Source of the DNA: Lederbergia lenta NBRC 16444
GTDB lineage: Bacteria; Bacillota; Bacilli; Bacillales; Bacillaceae_C
Direction: 5' to 3'
Assembly (NCBI RefSeq): GCF_001591545.1
Contig: NZ_BCVC01000001.1
Location: forward strand, 1-64,000
Length of the DNA: 64,000 nt
A program made the position numbers and the translations under genes. This document shows, piece after piece, positions 22,642 through 32,939 of the stretch; position 1 is the first letter of the stretch; every line of letters begins with the position of its first letter. The notes under the pieces are model-generated. The model was not told the DNA's origin and did not search any database. It worked only from the letters and a program-made list of their open reading frames with translations.

Positions 22642-22932
22642 ATGTCAAGAATTTCAAAGGAACAAGTATTGCACGTAGCGCATTTAGCGCGACTTGAAAT
22701 AAATGATGAAGAAGCAGAAAAGTTTACGGAAGATCTAGATGATATGATCTCGATGGCTGAAAATCTAGATGGATTGAACACAGCGAGTATTAAGCCGACA
22801 TCACATGTTTTCCAACAAGAAAATGTGATGCGCGAAGATGTTGCAGAAGAAGGATTACCGCGTGACGAAGTAATGAGAAACGTACCTAGTCATCAAGATG
22901 GACAAATTAAAGTTCCAACAATATTGGAATAA
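22642..22932 (+). CDS. gatC: Glu/Asp-tRNA amidotransferase subunit GatC
   Basis: Small stabilising subunit (96 residues) of the GatCAB complex that converts Glu-tRNA(Gln), and Asp-tRNA(Asn) where needed, to the amidated forms. The family pattern [16 protein letters not shown] near residues 9-24 and the C-terminal [19 protein letters not shown] are present. GGAGGTG at 22629-22635 sets the ATG at 22642. It is first in the gatC-gatA-gatB operon, 12 bases before gatA. Confidence 0.96.
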   Translation: MSRISKEQVLHVAHLARLEINDEEAEKFTEDLDDMISMAENLDGLNTASIKPTSHVFQQENVMREDVAEEGLPRDEVMRNVPSHQDGQIKVPTILE

Positions 22933-22944
22933 GGAGGGAACCAC

Positions 22945-24390
22945 ATGTCTTTATTGGATAAGAAGATAGTCGATTTACATGAACTTTTACATAAAAAAGA
23001 AATTACGGCTACAGACCTAGTTGATGAGTCATTTAAACGGATCAACGAGGTAGATGGAAAAATAAAAGCATTTCTTACATTAGATGAAGAAAATGCTCGT
23101 AATAAAGCAAAAGAACTTGATGGAAAAGTAGAAGAAAACCCACTTTTCGCTATTCCAGCGGGAATTAAAGATAATATCATTACGAAAGACTTGCGGACAA
23201 CTTGTGCAAGTAAAATGCTAGAGGATTTTAACCCGATTTATGATGCAACGGTCATGGAAAAATTGAATGATGCGAATGCTATTACAATTGGAAAGTTAAA
23301 TATGGATGAATTTGCAATGGGTTCAACTTCAGAAACCTCAGCGTTTCAAACGACACGTAATCCATGGGATCTTGACGCAGTTCCCGGTGGTTCTTCAGGT
23401 GGATCTGCAGCGGCAGTAGCTTCTGGTCAACTACCATTTGCTCTTGGTACAGACACGGGCGGTTCGATTCGTCAGCCGGCAGCATTTTGTGGTGTTGTTG
23501 GGTTAAAACCTACATATGGTCGCGTATCACGCTATGGTGTTGTTGCATTTGCTTCATCACTTGATCAAGTAGGACCAATTACGAGAACAGTGGAAGACAA
23601 TGCGTTAGTTCTTCAAAATATTGCAGGTCTTGATCCACGTGATTCTACAACTGTTAATCAAGACGTACCGGATTTTCTTTCTGGTTTAACGGGTGATATT
23701 AAAGGATTAAAAATTGCAGTTCCTAAAGAGTATCTAGGTGAGGGTGTTAGTGAAGCTTCACGTCAGTCTGTGCTTGATGCATTGAAAGTATTAGAAGGAT
23801 TAGGAGCGACATGGGAAGAAGTATCACTTCCACATTCAAAATATGGAGTATCAACATATTACTTAGTAACTTCTTCAGAAGCTTCAGCAAACCTTGCACG
23901 CTTTGATGGAGTTCGCTACGGATACAGTACACCGAATCCTAAGAATTTGATGGATCTATATAAAAAGTCACGTTCTGAAGGTTTTGGTGATGAAGTAAAG
24001 CGTCGCATTATGCTAGGAACATATGCACTGAGTGCAGGTTTCTATGATGCCTATTATAAAAAAGCACAACAAGCTCGTACATTGATTAAACAAGATTTTG
24101 ATGAAGTTTTTGCGAAATATGATGTTGTAATCGGTCCAACAACGCCGAGACCAGCTTATAAAGTTGGAGAAGTAATTGATGATTTATTAACCATGTATGC
24201 TGGGGACCTTTTAACAATTCCAGTAAACCTAGCTGGACTTCCGGGGATTTCCGTACCATGCGGTTTTACAGAAGGTCTACCATTAGGGTTACAAATCATT
24301 GGTAAGCATTTTGATGAACGTACTATTTATCGAGTTGCATATGCATATGAACAAGCAGCAGGTTTCCATACGAAAAAACCACAATTGTAA
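22945..24390 (+). CDS. gatA: Glu/Asp-tRNA amidotransferase subunit GatA
   Basis: Amidase-signature subunit (481 residues) that releases ammonia from glutamine. The Ser-cisSer-Lys triad is visible: Lys in AGIKDNI near residue 75, cis-Ser in [14 protein letters not shown] near 151 and nucleophile Ser in [11 protein letters not shown] near 175. AAGGAGGG precedes the ATG. It lies between gatC and gatB, 13 bases before the latter. Confidence 0.98.
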   Translation: MSLLDKKIVDLHELLHKKEITATDLVDESFKRINEVDGKIKAFLTLDEENARNKAKELDGKVEENPLFAIPAGIKDNIITKDLRTTCASKMLEDFNPIYDATVMEKLNDANAITIGKLNMDEFAMGSTSETSAFQTTRNPWDLDAVPGGSSGGSAAAVASGQLPFALGTDTGGSIRQPAAFCGVVGLKPTYGRVSRYGVVAFASSLDQVGPITRTVEDNALVLQNIAGLDPRDSTTVNQDVPDFLSGLTGDIKGLKIAVPKEYLGEGVSEASRQSVLDALKVLEGLGATWEEVSLPHSKYGVSTYYLVTSSEASANLARFDGVRYGYSTPNPKNLMDLYKKSRSEGFGDEVKRRIMLGTYALSAGFYDAYYKKAQQARTLIKQDFDEVFAKYDVVIGPTTPRPAYKVGEVIDDLLTMYAGDLLTIPVNLAGLPGISVPCGFTEGLPLGLQIIGKHFDERTIYRVAYAYEQAAGFHTKKPQL

Positions 24391-24403
24391 GGGGTGAGAT
24401 GAC

Positions 24404-25834
24404 ATGAATTTTGAAACAGTAATTGGATTAGAAGTCCACGTAGAATTAAAAACAGATTCAAAAATTTTTTCACCGGCTCCGAACCATTTCGGTGCAGAAC
24501 CAAATACAAATACTACCGTAATTGATCTCGCATATCCTGGTGTTTTGCCAGTCTTAAACAGGGGAGCAGTAGATTTCGGTATGAAAGCGGCAATGGCGTT
24601 GAATTGTGAAATCGCAACTGAAACAAAGTTTGACCGTAAAAACTATTTTTATCCTGATAACCCAAAAGCTTATCAAATCTCTCAATTTGATAAACCGATC
24701 GGGGAGCACGGATGGATTGAGATTGAAGTAGACGGTGTGAAAAAGAAAATTGGTATTACGCGTGTCCATCTTGAAGAAGATGCAGGAAAATTAACTCATA
24801 CGAATGATGGTTATTCCCTAGTTGACTTAAACCGTGCGGGAACGCCATTAATCGAGATTGTATCTGAGCCTGATATTCGTACACCAGAAGAGGCATATGC
24901 CTATTTGGAAAAGTTAAAAGCAATTATTCAATATACTGGCGTTTCCGACTGTAAAATGGAAGAAGGCTCACTAAGATGTGATGCTAACATTTCATTACGT
25001 CCAATTGGTCAAGAGAAATTTGGAACAAAAGCTGAATTGAAAAATTTAAACTCATTTAACTATGTACGTAGAGGGTTAGAGTTTGAACAAAAGCGTCAGG
25101 AAAAAGTGTTACTTTCAGGTGGAATTATTCAACAGGAGACACTTCGTTTTGACGAGGCAACAGGTGAAACGATCTTGATGAGAATCAAGGAAGGTGCAGA
25201 TGATTATCGCTATTTCCCTGAACCTGATCTCGTTCAGTTGAATATTGATGAAGAATGGAAAGCACGCATTCGTGCTGAAATTCCAGAATTACCAGATGCT
25301 CGTCAAAAACGTTATGTAGAAGAATTAGGCTTGCCAGCATATGATGCAATGGTGTTAACGTTAACGAAGGAAATGTCTGACTTCTTTGAAGAGGTTCTTG
25401 CTGCCGGTGCAGATGCTAAACTAGCATCAAACTGGCTAATGGGGGAAGTATCTGCCTACTTGAATTCTGAACAAAAGGAACTTCATGAGGTAGCTCTTAC
25501 ACCTGCTGGGCTTGCCGGCATGATTAAATTGATTGAAGATGGCACAATATCTTCTAAGATTGCGAAGAAAGTCTTCCGTGAGTTAATCGAAAAAGGCGGA
25601 GATGCAGAGAAAATCGTTAAGGAAAAAGGCCTTGTGCAAATTTCTGATGAGGGTGCACTTCTTCCGATCGTTAACGAAATTTTGGATGCAAATCCACAGT
25701 CAATCGAAGATTATAAAAACGGTAAAGGCCGTGCACTTGGATTCTTAGTCGGCCAAATTATGAAAGCAACAAAAGGGCAGGCTAACCCTCCAATGGTTAA
25801 TAAATTATTAGCTCAAGAAATGAACAAACGATAA
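24404..25834 (+). CDS. gatB: Glu/Asp-tRNA amidotransferase subunit GatB
   Basis: The 476-residue subunit that binds the misacylated tRNA and carries the kinase active site. N-terminal cradle domain begins [24 protein letters not shown] lies near residue 85; the C-terminal helical and YqeY-like tail (about residues 330-476) ends AQEMNKR. GGGGTGAG precedes the ATG. A strong terminator follows. In B. subtilis dgkB lies shortly downstream; here it is about 9.7 kb away. Confidence 0.98.
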   Translation: MNFETVIGLEVHVELKTDSKIFSPAPNHFGAEPNTNTTVIDLAYPGVLPVLNRGAVDFGMKAAMALNCEIATETKFDRKNYFYPDNPKAYQISQFDKPIGEHGWIEIEVDGVKKKIGITRVHLEEDAGKLTHTNDGYSLVDLNRAGTPLIEIVSEPDIRTPEEAYAYLEKLKAIIQYTGVSDCKMEEGSLRCDANISLRPIGQEKFGTKAELKNLNSFNYVRRGLEFEQKRQEKVLLSGGIIQQETLRFDEATGETILMRIKEGADDYRYFPEPDLVQLNIDEEWKARIRAEIPELPDARQKRYVEELGLPAYDAMVLTLTKEMSDFFEEVLAAGADAKLASNWLMGEVSAYLNSEQKELHEVALTPAGLAGMIKLIEDGTISSKIAKKVFRELIEKGGDAEKIVKEKGLVQISDEGALLPIVNEILDANPQSIEDYKNGKGRALGFLVGQIMKATKGQANPPMVNKLLAQEMNKR

Positions 25835-25841
25835 AATTGGT

Positions 25842-25884
25842 GATAGATGTAGGCAGTATATTAGCTGCTTACATCTATCTTTTT
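25842..25884 (+). terminator. Terminator of gatCAB
   Basis: GATAGATGTAGGCAG (25842-25856) pairs with GCTGCTTACATCTATC (25864-25879), followed by TTTTT. Confidence 0.88.
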
Positions 25885-26114
25885 ATTTAGCAAAAGACTT
25901 TCCATCATGTATTCTTGTTGATTGATCGAATAATCTATACTTTTTCCGGCTTCAAAATTAGTCTAATGTAATAGCTACACAGTGCTCGAAGATATTATAA
26001 TAGTTCTATGTGCATAGTTAAAAGCTGTTTCTCATCACTGATAAGTTTAAGAATGGTAAGAGAAGGGTATATACCATCTGGGCTTCTAATAGATAAGAAA
26101 AAGGATGATAAGCA
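25885..26114 (+). other. Spacer after gatB, possible promoter
   Basis: No gene is seen. TATAAT at 25996-26001 may be a -10 element for the following small genes, but no good -35 accompanies it. AAAAAGGATG near 26098 is the ribosome site of the next gene. Confidence 0.4.
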
Positions 26115-26330
26115 GTGGAACAACACATATTTCAATTAAAGACAACATGTGCTTATTGTTTGCGTAAGGCCGGAGAAGACGTAGACTGTGTGTTACCAGT
26201 ACATGATTGGGAAACAGATAAATTGCTCGGTTACTTTTGTAAAAAGCATTATATGCGAGTAAAGGCGAAAAATATTAATAGTAGCCATTTTGAAATATTC
26301 GAGGATCCAAACTACAGTCTATACGCTTAA
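26115..26330 (+). CDS. Small hypothetical protein with CxxC
   Basis: A 71-residue soluble protein starting with GTG. A CAYC motif near residue 12 and two later cysteines (DVDCV near 24 and YFCKKHY near 43) could bind zinc or form disulfides. I do not recognise the family. The ribosome site AAAAAGG at about 26098-26103 is about 11 bases from the GTG, somewhat long. It precedes a thioredoxin-like gene in the same direction, so a shared redox theme is possible but unproven. Confidence 0.6.
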   Translation: MEQHIFQLKTTCAYCLRKAGEDVDCVLPVHDWETDKLLGYFCKKHYMRVKAKNINSSHFEIFEDPNYSLYA

Positions 26331-26376
26331 GTGTAGTGTATAATATATAAAGATATATAAGAAAAGGGGCAGGAAG

Positions 26377-26928
26377 ATGACTCTTAATAATTGGTATGAT
26401 AAAGCGATGTCGAGAGATGAATATATTAATGCAATGGAAACGAATAAGGAAAACCTTCAATTGATTTTAAATCAATTTGAGGTGCCAGCCGATGATGAAG
26501 CATATTTCAAAAAGCTAAGGGATGAGAAGTTACGGGTTATTGTCTTAACAGAAGACTGGTGCGGAGATGCCATGTTAAATATTCCTATACTACTGAAATT
26601 GGCTGAAAAAAGCGGAATGGAAGTTAGAATGCTGTTGCGCGATCAAAACCTTGAATTAATGGATCAATATTTAACAAATGGGACTGCTCGTGCGATTCCT
26701 ATATTTATATTTATTGACCAAGAGGGAAAAGAAAGAACATTTTGGGGGCCGAGAGCAGAAACTGTACAACATTTTGTTGATCAACAGCGGGCAAAAATGC
26801 CACCGAAGGACGATGTAAGCTTCCCGGAAAAACAAAAAGAAATGATTCAACAAATGACTAAAAAATATACGGAAGATCCAACGGTATGGGAAGAAGTATA
26901 TCAAAGTATTAAACGAGCGTTATCTTAA
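26377..26928 (+). CDS. Thioredoxin-like protein with WCGD active site
   Basis: A 183-residue cytosolic protein with a thioredoxin fold: strand LRVIVLTEDW, then WCGD at about residue 65-68, and a cis-Pro region ARAIPIFIFIDQEG near 108. The second active-site Cys of CxxC is replaced, so a standard dithiol oxidoreductase role is unlikely; such proteins (thioredoxin-like family near PF14595) have no agreed function. The C-terminal 40 residues are charged and helical. AGGGGCAGG precedes the ATG. It lies 41 bases before the N-acetyltransferase gene. Confidence 0.75.
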   Translation: MTLNNWYDKAMSRDEYINAMETNKENLQLILNQFEVPADDEAYFKKLRDEKLRVIVLTEDWCGDAMLNIPILLKLAEKSGMEVRMLLRDQNLELMDQYLTNGTARAIPIFIFIDQEGKERTFWGPRAETVQHFVDQQRAKMPPKDDVSFPEKQKEMIQQMTKKYTEDPTVWEEVYQSIKRALS

Positions 26929-26969
26929 ATTAAAATGGTAATTACAGAGAGGTAAAGGGGTGTTGGGTG

Positions 26970-27767
26970 ATGGAACAAGTGGTAGAAACCTATTTAAAAC
27001 ATTTGCGGCTGAAGTGGGAACGACCAAGTTTAAATTATTTACAGCGCCTCATCCAGCATCAGTTGTCATTGGTACCTTATGAATCATTCAGTAAATTTCA
27101 TTACTTTAGTCTAGCGCCAGATTATATTCCACCATTCCCTCTTTTTGTGCAAAATTTGCTTGATAAGGGGTGGGGTGGAACTTGCTTTACATTAAATATG
27201 AACTTTGCCCGTTTACTTTCAGAGTTGGGATTCGAGTGTTCACTTGTGAGGGTAGAACCAGGGCATATTGCAATAATGGTCGAGGTTGCCGGGAAAAAGT
27301 ATTATGTTGACGTAGGGTATGGCTCTCCCATTATGAAACCCATTGAACTTGAAGCAAAGCCGCAGCACATTATGCATGGATTCGGCGAGGAAATTATCTT
27401 TACTAAATTAAGTGCAGATACATATGAAATTGATCGTAGATCCAATGGGAAGACTTTTGTAAAAAAACAAATAAATTGGGTACCGCTTGCGGAATCAGAT
27501 ATTACAGAAGATATTCGCTCTTCCTATTTAGATAATGATGATAATATTACCATGAGACGAATTACGGCAGTCCGATTTAATGGACATCAATGTTTTTATT
27601 TACGTAACCGTTCGATGAAGGTAATGACTTTTCGTAATATCAGTGAAATTAAGATGACTAATTTCGATAGATGGGCGAAACTAATACAAGAAGTATATCA
27701 AATTGAAACGAACTCATTATCTGGAACACTCGACTTTTTAGAAGAAAGAGGAGTAAAGTTATTTTAA
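26970..27767 (+). CDS. Arylamine N-acetyltransferase
   Basis: Acetyl-CoA-dependent enzyme of 265 residues. The Cys-His-Asp triad is clear: Cys72 in GWGGTCFTLN, His99 in EPGHIAIMVEV and Asp114 in YYVDVGYGSP, with the usual 15-residue His-Asp spacing. ATG 26970 follows AAAGGGGTG. NAT enzymes acetylate arylamines and hydrazines; the natural substrate in Bacillales is unclear. A strong terminator follows directly. Confidence 0.9.
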   Translation: MEQVVETYLKHLRLKWERPSLNYLQRLIQHQLSLVPYESFSKFHYFSLAPDYIPPFPLFVQNLLDKGWGGTCFTLNMNFARLLSELGFECSLVRVEPGHIAIMVEVAGKKYYVDVGYGSPIMKPIELEAKPQHIMHGFGEEIIFTKLSADTYEIDRRSNGKTFVKKQINWVPLAESDITEDIRSSYLDNDDNITMRRITAVRFNGHQCFYLRNRSMKVMTFRNISEIKMTNFDRWAKLIQEVYQIETNSLSGTLDFLEERGVKLF

Positions 27768-27810
27768 AAGCTTGTAGATAAAGTATTTACTTTATCTACA
27801 AGCTTTTTTT
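27768..27810 (+). terminator. Terminator after the N-acetyltransferase gene
   Basis: AAGCTTGTAGATAAAGT pairs with ACTTTATCTACAAGCTT (27789-27805), followed by a run of seven T residues. Confidence 0.9.
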
Positions 27811-27887
27811 GTGGTTTTTGCTTTGTATTGTACCTTTACTCTGGTTAGCGTGACATAGAAAGATATCAAACGATCCCTTTTTTGCAT

Positions 27888-28012
27888 TTACTGGCGGTCA
27901 GCACCTACTTACAAGCGATCACGCGAAGAATACAGGCCATTGTGTGAGTTTACAAGCCGTGGCAAGCAACTTACAAGCCATCGCAGCCAAAATACAGGCC
28001 GTCACCCATTTA
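27888..28012. repeat. Imperfect 21-bp array between convergent genes
   Basis: Six units start at 27888, 27909, 27930, 27950, 27971 and 27992, so the spacing is 21, 21, 20, 21 and 21. Each begins (T/A)TAC followed by A/T-A/G-GC and most continue CCRT. The rest of each unit varies. It is not a CRISPR (no exact repeat) and not coding. It fills the space between a + strand gene and a - strand gene. Confidence 0.7.
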
Positions 28013-28045
28013 AATGAGAGAAGACATACTTACTCCCTTTGAACA

Positions 28046-28076
28046 CAAAAAGACTGCCGAACTTTCACGGCAGTCT
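28046..28076 (-). terminator. Terminator of the minus-strand ABC operon
   Basis: On the minus strand AGACTGCCG pairs with CGGCAGTCT (28051-28059 and 28068-28076) and is followed by TTTTTGTGTT. Confidence 0.8.
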
Positions 28077-28112
28077 AGAAATTCACTTATCTATACAGAT
28101 GGCAAATTTTTA

Positions 28113-29459
28113 TTATACTTCTCTTCTCATTGCTTTTAAAACATCAATTCTTGTAGCACGCTCTGCTGGTCTCCAACCAGAAAAAATGGTGACGATTAAA
28201 CAAATGGCTATGCTGATTGCCGTAAGTGATAAAGGTATATAGGACAGCATAATTCCTTCAGGCATTTGTTCGTTAAACACATTTTCGAGAACGAGTGGTA
28301 ATGCAAAATTAACAATATAGCTAATACCGTAAGCGACAACTGTTCCGATTAAAGCACCGAGTAAGCCAATATAGCTACTTTCCAGTAGGAAAATATTTTT
28401 AATTGTTTTAGGGTTGGCACCAATTGCTTTCATGATCCCGATATCTGGAGCTCGTTCTGTAACTGCCATTGTCATCGTATTATAAATTCCGATGGAAGCG
28501 ATAAGTAAGGCAATTGTTCCAATGAAAATTAAACCAATTTTCATAATCGCAAATAGCATATTGATTTGCTTCATTTCACTAACAATCGAATAGGTAAAAT
28601 ATTGTTCCTCTTGTAATTGCTCATTAATCTCCGTAATAGATTGAACATTATCCGCATATACCTTTACATAGTCATATGTTTTCTCTGTTACGTTATTGCT
28701 GGGTTGCTCATCGTCTAATGGTTCGGGGGAACCGCCGATATTTCCAGTAAAGTCTTCAATCTTTTTCATGACTGTTGGAGAGATAAACACTGTATAATCT
28801 TTCATCCATTCTCTCGAAGGGGCTTCTGCTATCCCAACAATTTTAACAGGAAAGACTTCGGTAATTTCTTTGCCATTTTCAACTTTCTGTACTTGCATGT
28901 CTATTGTCTTCCCGAGAATATCCCCTTTATATGCATACTCCTCTTTTAAAAATCCATCTTCATCATATAGATCCTTTTCCCTAGCAGATTCTTTTGCTAA
29001 ATTTTCACGGAAATGATGACCGACTAAGATTTCATTATCTTTTTCAGGCAGTCGGCCTTCCGATAGTTTAAAGCCGGATTTAATTTCAGAAGGGAAATGT
29101 GCGACAAAAGTTTCAGCATGTGTATTGTAATCTTCGATAGTGAACATGGGAGTTTGTTGAACAAATTGTCTGCGAGTAACAGTATTTACTTTATCGATAG
29201 ATTCAAAGTGCTTAATATCTGCATCTGTAATACTTTGATAATTAGCATCCTCATCAGTTTTCCCATGAATATCAATTTCTGTGACAAGCTGATCTTCCAT
29301 TCTATCCTGAATAATTGTCTTATGCAGACCGAACCCTACGGAAGCCAAAACAATTAAAAAGGTACAGCCAATCGCTGTAGCTAAAATCGTCATAAATAGG
29401 CGCATTTTATTTTTTTTCATATTTTGCCGAACGAATCTGAATTGATCTTTAAATGTCAT
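28113..29459 (-). CDS. MacB/FtsX-type ABC transporter permease
   Basis: A 448-residue membrane protein with one N-terminal membrane helix (about residues 19-43), a large extracytoplasmic MacB-like domain (about 50-300) and three C-terminal helices (about 305-335, 355-390 and 405-430). LLIASIGIYNTMTMAVTERAPDIGIMKAIGA near residue 325 is the typical FtsX-region stretch. Its start overlaps the ATPase stop by 4 bases. This type often exports peptides or lipophilic compounds or works mechanically on envelope proteins; the cargo is not evident. A terminator lies 37 bases beyond its stop. Confidence 0.88.
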   Translation of the reverse strand: MTFKDQFRFVRQNMKKNKMRLFMTILATAIGCTFLIVLASVGFGLHKTIIQDRMEDQLVTEIDIHGKTDEDANYQSITDADIKHFESIDKVNTVTRRQFVQQTPMFTIEDYNTHAETFVAHFPSEIKSGFKLSEGRLPEKDNEILVGHHFRENLAKESAREKDLYDEDGFLKEEYAYKGDILGKTIDMQVQKVENGKEITEVFPVKIVGIAEAPSREWMKDYTVFISPTVMKKIEDFTGNIGGSPEPLDDEQPSNNVTEKTYDYVKVYADNVQSITEINEQLQEEQYFTYSIVSEMKQINMLFAIMKIGLIFIGTIALLIASIGIYNTMTMAVTERAPDIGIMKAIGANPKTIKNIFLLESSYIGLLGALIGTVVAYGISYIVNFALPLVLENVFNEQMPEGIMLSYIPLSLTAISIAICLIVTIFSGWRPAERATRIDVLKAMRREV

Positions 29460-30145
29460 ACTAATACTCCCTCCAACACTTTTCCATCTGCTATTTCAAT
29501 TGTACGATCTCCGATATTAGCCACTTTTTCATCATGAGTAATGATAAGAAAAGTAATGCCCAGGTCCTGATTCAGCTCCTGAATAAATGCAAGTAACTCC
29601 GTTTCAGTCTCGCTATCAAGGCTTCCTGTAGGCTCATCTGCTAGGATAAGCGGCGGATTAACAACGAGTGCACGGGCAATACTTACACGCTGTTGTTGTC
29701 CACCTGAAAGCTCGCTTGGATAATGATCCTTGTATTCTAGCAATCCGACTTTACTTAAAGTTTCATCGACTAAACTCTTACGTGTTTGTTCATCGATGCC
29801 TCTAAAAACTAATGGTAATTCTACATTTTGAAAAGCAGTCATGCTTGGGATGAGCTGGAAATTTTGAAAAATGAAACCAAGATGTTGCAAACGAAAGTCG
29901 GCAAACTTTGACTCATTAAAGTCACTCACTTTCGTTTCGTCAATCCAAACTTCACCTTGATTCGCTTTAATAAACCCACTAATAATATTTAATAATGTTG
30001 ATTTTCCGGATCCACTACGTCCGACGATCGTAACGATCTCACCTTTTTCTACTTTAAAAGAGATATCTTCCAGAACCGGGATGATGTTTTTATCACCCTT
30101 TTTACCAATTTCAAAAGCATGACTTACTTGTTTTACTTCTATCAA
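29456..30145 (-). CDS. ABC transporter ATP-binding protein (MacB/LolD-like)
   Basis: A 229-residue ATPase partner of the downstream permease. Walker [12 protein letters not shown] near residue 39, Q-loop FQNFQLIP, signature [15 protein letters not shown] near 142 and Walker [10 protein letters not shown] near 162. TTG 30145 is preferred because GGTGGGAG lies 7 bases upstream and the product then starts at the conserved strand ([10 protein letters not shown]); the longer frame adds a region without similarity. Two-gene operon with the permease. Confidence 0.92.
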   Translation of the reverse strand: MIEVKQVSHAFEIGKKGDKNIIPVLEDISFKVEKGEIVTIVGRSGSGKSTLLNIISGFIKANQGEVWIDETKVSDFNESKFADFRLQHLGFIFQNFQLIPSMTAFQNVELPLVFRGIDEQTRKSLVDETLSKVGLLEYKDHYPSELSGGQQQRVSIARALVVNPPLILADEPTGSLDSETETELLAFIQELNQDLGITFLIITHDEKVANIGDRTIEIADGKVLEGVLV

Positions 30146-30386
30146 TTTACTCCCACCTTTATGATTGTCTATTCTATTAGACGAAGCTCGAAGGGGTAAC
30201 ACTACAAAAAATATGAAGTTTATTGGAAAAGTTTATATTATTATCTATTAAAGCTAGAAAAAAGATAGATTTACCGAATATAATATCTATGTTATATTCT
30301 TTTAGAAAGCGGTATCATTTCAGCGAGTTTAGATAAACATTATGTATTTGTTCTAGATATATTCTATTGTAAAAAAGGAGAAATAA

Positions 30387-31265
30387 ATGAAGGTATTAGC
30401 AGCGGATATTGGTGGGACTTCGATCAAGCTTTGTATATCAGACCTTAAAGGAAATATCGAGATATTTAAGGAATATGATTCAGAGAGTAAAAAGGGTGGA
30501 AAATATGTAGTAGAGAAGTTAATTCGAATCATGGAGGAATTCGGAGAGTTTGAAGCAATTGGTATCAGTACTGCTGGTCAAGTAAACAGTGAAGAAGGAT
30601 CGATACTTTATGCGAATGAAAATATACCGAATTATACTGGGACAAAGTTAAAGGAAATATTAGAAGATAAATTTAATGTTCCAGTTAGAGTAGAAAATGA
30701 TGTGAATGCAGCGGCTCTTGGAGAAAAATACTTTGGTATTGGTAAAGAATATAATGATTTTCTTTGTTTAACATATGGAACGGGCATTGGCGGCGCAATT
30801 ATCGTTGATTCAAAGATATACAAGGGATATAGAGGAAATGCAGCGGAATTCGGACATATATTGACACATCCTGCTGGAAAGCGCTGTGGCTGTGGAGGGA
30901 GTGGATGTTATGAAATGTATGCTTCTACTACAGCTCTAGTAAAAAATGCATCAGAACTAAACAAGGAATTAATAAATGGCAGAATGATATTTAATAGATT
31001 AAAGCAAGGGGATTCAATGTTAGAGAAGGTGCTCAATGAATGGGTGAACGAAGTAGCATTGGGGCTTGTTTCTTTGATTCATACTTTTAATCCTCGGGCG
31101 ATCATTGTTGGTGGCGGAGTCATGGAACAAGAGCAACTTGTCAGTCTTGTTTCAAACAGAGTTCATGAGCTAATTATGGATAGCTTTTCAGACGTCAGAA
31201 TATTAAAAGCATCACTTGGAAATAAAGCAGGGGTATTAGGAGCAGTATCTCTTCATTTACCATGA
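30387..31265 (+). CDS. ROK-family sugar kinase
   Basis: A 292-residue sugar kinase of the ROK family. ATP phosphate loop [13 protein letters not shown] at residues 4-16, sugar-binding [11 protein letters not shown] near 101, [10 protein letters not shown] near 129, the zinc site with His in EFGHI and cysteines in [12 protein letters not shown] near 167-177, and GGGV near 245. Such enzymes phosphorylate glucose, N-acetylmannosamine or beta-glucosides; the sequence does not decide. It stands alone between a divergent ABC operon and a carboxypeptidase gene. AAAGGAG precedes the ATG. Confidence 0.9.
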   Translation: MKVLAADIGGTSIKLCISDLKGNIEIFKEYDSESKKGGKYVVEKLIRIMEEFGEFEAIGISTAGQVNSEEGSILYANENIPNYTGTKLKEILEDKFNVPVRVENDVNAAALGEKYFGIGKEYNDFLCLTYGTGIGGAIIVDSKIYKGYRGNAAEFGHILTHPAGKRCGCGGSGCYEMYASTTALVKNASELNKELINGRMIFNRLKQGDSMLEKVLNEWVNEVALGLVSLIHTFNPRAIIVGGGVMEQEQLVSLVSNRVHELIMDSFSDVRILKASLGNKAGVLGAVSLHLP

Positions 31266-31429
31266 AAAATTGGGAGAATGATGAGGTCAAAATCGGAACA
31301 AGATGAAGAGACGAACAGCAACGGATCATTCCATTGCTGTTTTTATATTAACTTTTTTTAAAATAGATGTAGTGATTTAGTTAGATGATTCGTCTATATT
31401 AGGACAAGTTTTTGTGGGAGTGGAATGTA

Positions 31430-32299
31430 ATGAAGAAAAAGGGTTTTTTAATTATCATTTTAATAATAGTAGTGTTTGGTTTTTATTATAAAGATCAGAT
31501 TAAAATAGCATTTGATTCTTCAACAGTGAAGATAAATGGAGATGCAGCGGTTGTAATAGATGAAAATACGGGAAAGGTCATGTACAAGAAGAATGAACAT
31601 AGGCAATTATATCCTGCAAGTACGACAAAGCTATTGACTGCATTAGTTGTATTGGAGAATGCTTCTGTAGAAGAGCCTGTTACGGTAGGCCGGGAAGTCT
31701 ACTTAAAGATGGAAGGTGAAGCAAGTGCAGGCTTATTCGAAGGTCAAGTTCAATCAGTAGAGGAATTACTAGCTGCGATGCTTTTGCAATCAGGAAATGA
31801 TGCAGCTAGATCACTTGCTATTTTTACTGCACAAAAAATCAATGGATCAGCATTATCCTTAGATGAAGCAGAGCAATATTTTGCTCAATTGATGAATGAG
31901 AAGGCTCGTGAACTAGGTGCAACTGACTCTAATTTTGTAAATCCTCATGGACTTCATGACCCAAAACATTATTCAACAGCTTGGGATTTAGCTTTGATCG
32001 CAAAATCGGCCAAACAGAATGAAGTAATCGAAAGTATCGTGAATCAACAAAGTTATTCTACTAAAACACACACATATACAAACCGAAATAAGCTTTTAAG
32101 TGATGGTAGTGAATATTATTATGGAGCTGCTACTGGGCTGAAAACTGGATTTACTGATCAAGCTGGCTATTGCTTAGTTTCATCTGCAGAAAAGGATGGT
32201 CAGAAGTTAATCACAGTGGTACTGCATTCTGGTGAAGAGACAGTGTGGACTGACTCAATCACTCTATTAGACTATGGTTTTGAAACTGGAAATTATTAA
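31430..32299 (+). CDS. D-alanyl-D-alanine carboxypeptidase (S11)
   Basis: Membrane-anchored penicillin-binding protein of 289 residues. An N-terminal helix (about 6-20) is followed by the peptidase S11 domain with S64-T-T-K67 (YPASTTK), S121-G-N123 and K238-T-G240. It trims the terminal D-Ala of peptidoglycan stem peptides. It is shorter than DacA/DacF types and lacks their C-terminal beta domain. ATG 31430 follows GGGAGTGG. It lies 100 bases upstream of the ECF sigma operon, in the same direction. Confidence 0.9.
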   Translation: MKKKGFLIIILIIVVFGFYYKDQIKIAFDSSTVKINGDAAVVIDENTGKVMYKKNEHRQLYPASTTKLLTALVVLENASVEEPVTVGREVYLKMEGEASAGLFEGQVQSVEELLAAMLLQSGNDAARSLAIFTAQKINGSALSLDEAEQYFAQLMNEKARELGATDSNFVNPHGLHDPKHYSTAWDLALIAKSAKQNEVIESIVNQQSYSTKTHTYTNRNKLLSDGSEYYYGAATGLKTGFTDQAGYCLVSSAEKDGQKLITVVLHSGEETVWTDSITLLDYGFETGNY

Positions 32300-32399
32300 A
32301 AAGTTCAATGGAAAATAAAAATGTTATATTAAAGTGTAGTGTTTATATGATCATCTGACGTCTATAGAGGTGTCAGGTTGGAAAGGGGGGAGAGAAGCA

Positions 32400-32939
32400 T
32401 TGGATGAAGCGCTCATCGAGAAAATTAAAAATGGCAATGATCACGCGTTTCGATTACTTGTGGAAAAATATCGTAATGTTGTGTTCTACGCTGTATATGG
32501 TGTGCTCCGCAATGAAAAAGACGCGGAAGATGCTGCACAGGAAGTGTTTATGAAAATCTATACTTCTCTCCCCCGCTATGAGAAGCAAGGATTTAAAACA
32601 TGGGTCACGAGGATTGCAGTCAATCATGCAATCGATATAAAACGTAAAAAGGTAAGGCGAAAAGAAGACCAGCAAGTAGAGTACGAGGAATTTCATGCAG
32701 AACCAGCTGCAAGTGTAGAACTGCAAGTGTTGAAGAAAGAACAGCAACAAGAATTAAGGAAGCGAATAGAGGAACTTCCAGAGAATTATCAAAGAGTGGT
32801 CAGAGGCTTTTACATACAAGAAAAGTCGTTTCAAGAACTGGCGGAAGAAGAAAATGTTTTACCGAAATCAATTGAAGTGAAATTATACAGAGCAAGACAA
32901 TGGATGAAGAAGCACTGGAAGGAGGATGATTTTTCATGA
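32400..32939 (+). CDS. ECF-type RNA polymerase sigma factor
   Basis: A 179-residue sigma-70 family protein with region 2 (DHAFRLLVEKYRNVVFYAVYG through DAEDAAQEVFMKIY, about residues 14-65) and region 4 (LPENYQRVVRGFYIQEKSFQEL through SIEVKLYRARQWMKKHW, about 122-175). TTG 32400 follows the very strong GGAAAGGGGGGAG; the GTG at 32370 would put the ribosome site inside the gene. It is first of four ATGA-overlapping genes. A CGTC at 32359-32362 with TGTAGT 18 bp upstream may be a weak ECF-type autoregulated promoter. Confidence 0.9.
   Translation: MDEALIEKIKNGNDHAFRLLVEKYRNVVFYAVYGVLRNEKDAEDAAQEVFMKIYTSLPRYEKQGFKTWVTRIAVNHAIDIKRKKVRRKEDQQVEYEEFHAEPAASVELQVLKKEQQQELRKRIEELPENYQRVVRGFYIQEKSFQELAEEENVLPKSIEVKLYRARQWMKKHWKEDDFS

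Noticed and set aside
27888-28012. CRISPR array
   Set aside because: The units are only about 21 bp, the repeated core is 8-10 degenerate bases and there are no constant repeats with unique spacers; no cas genes are near.
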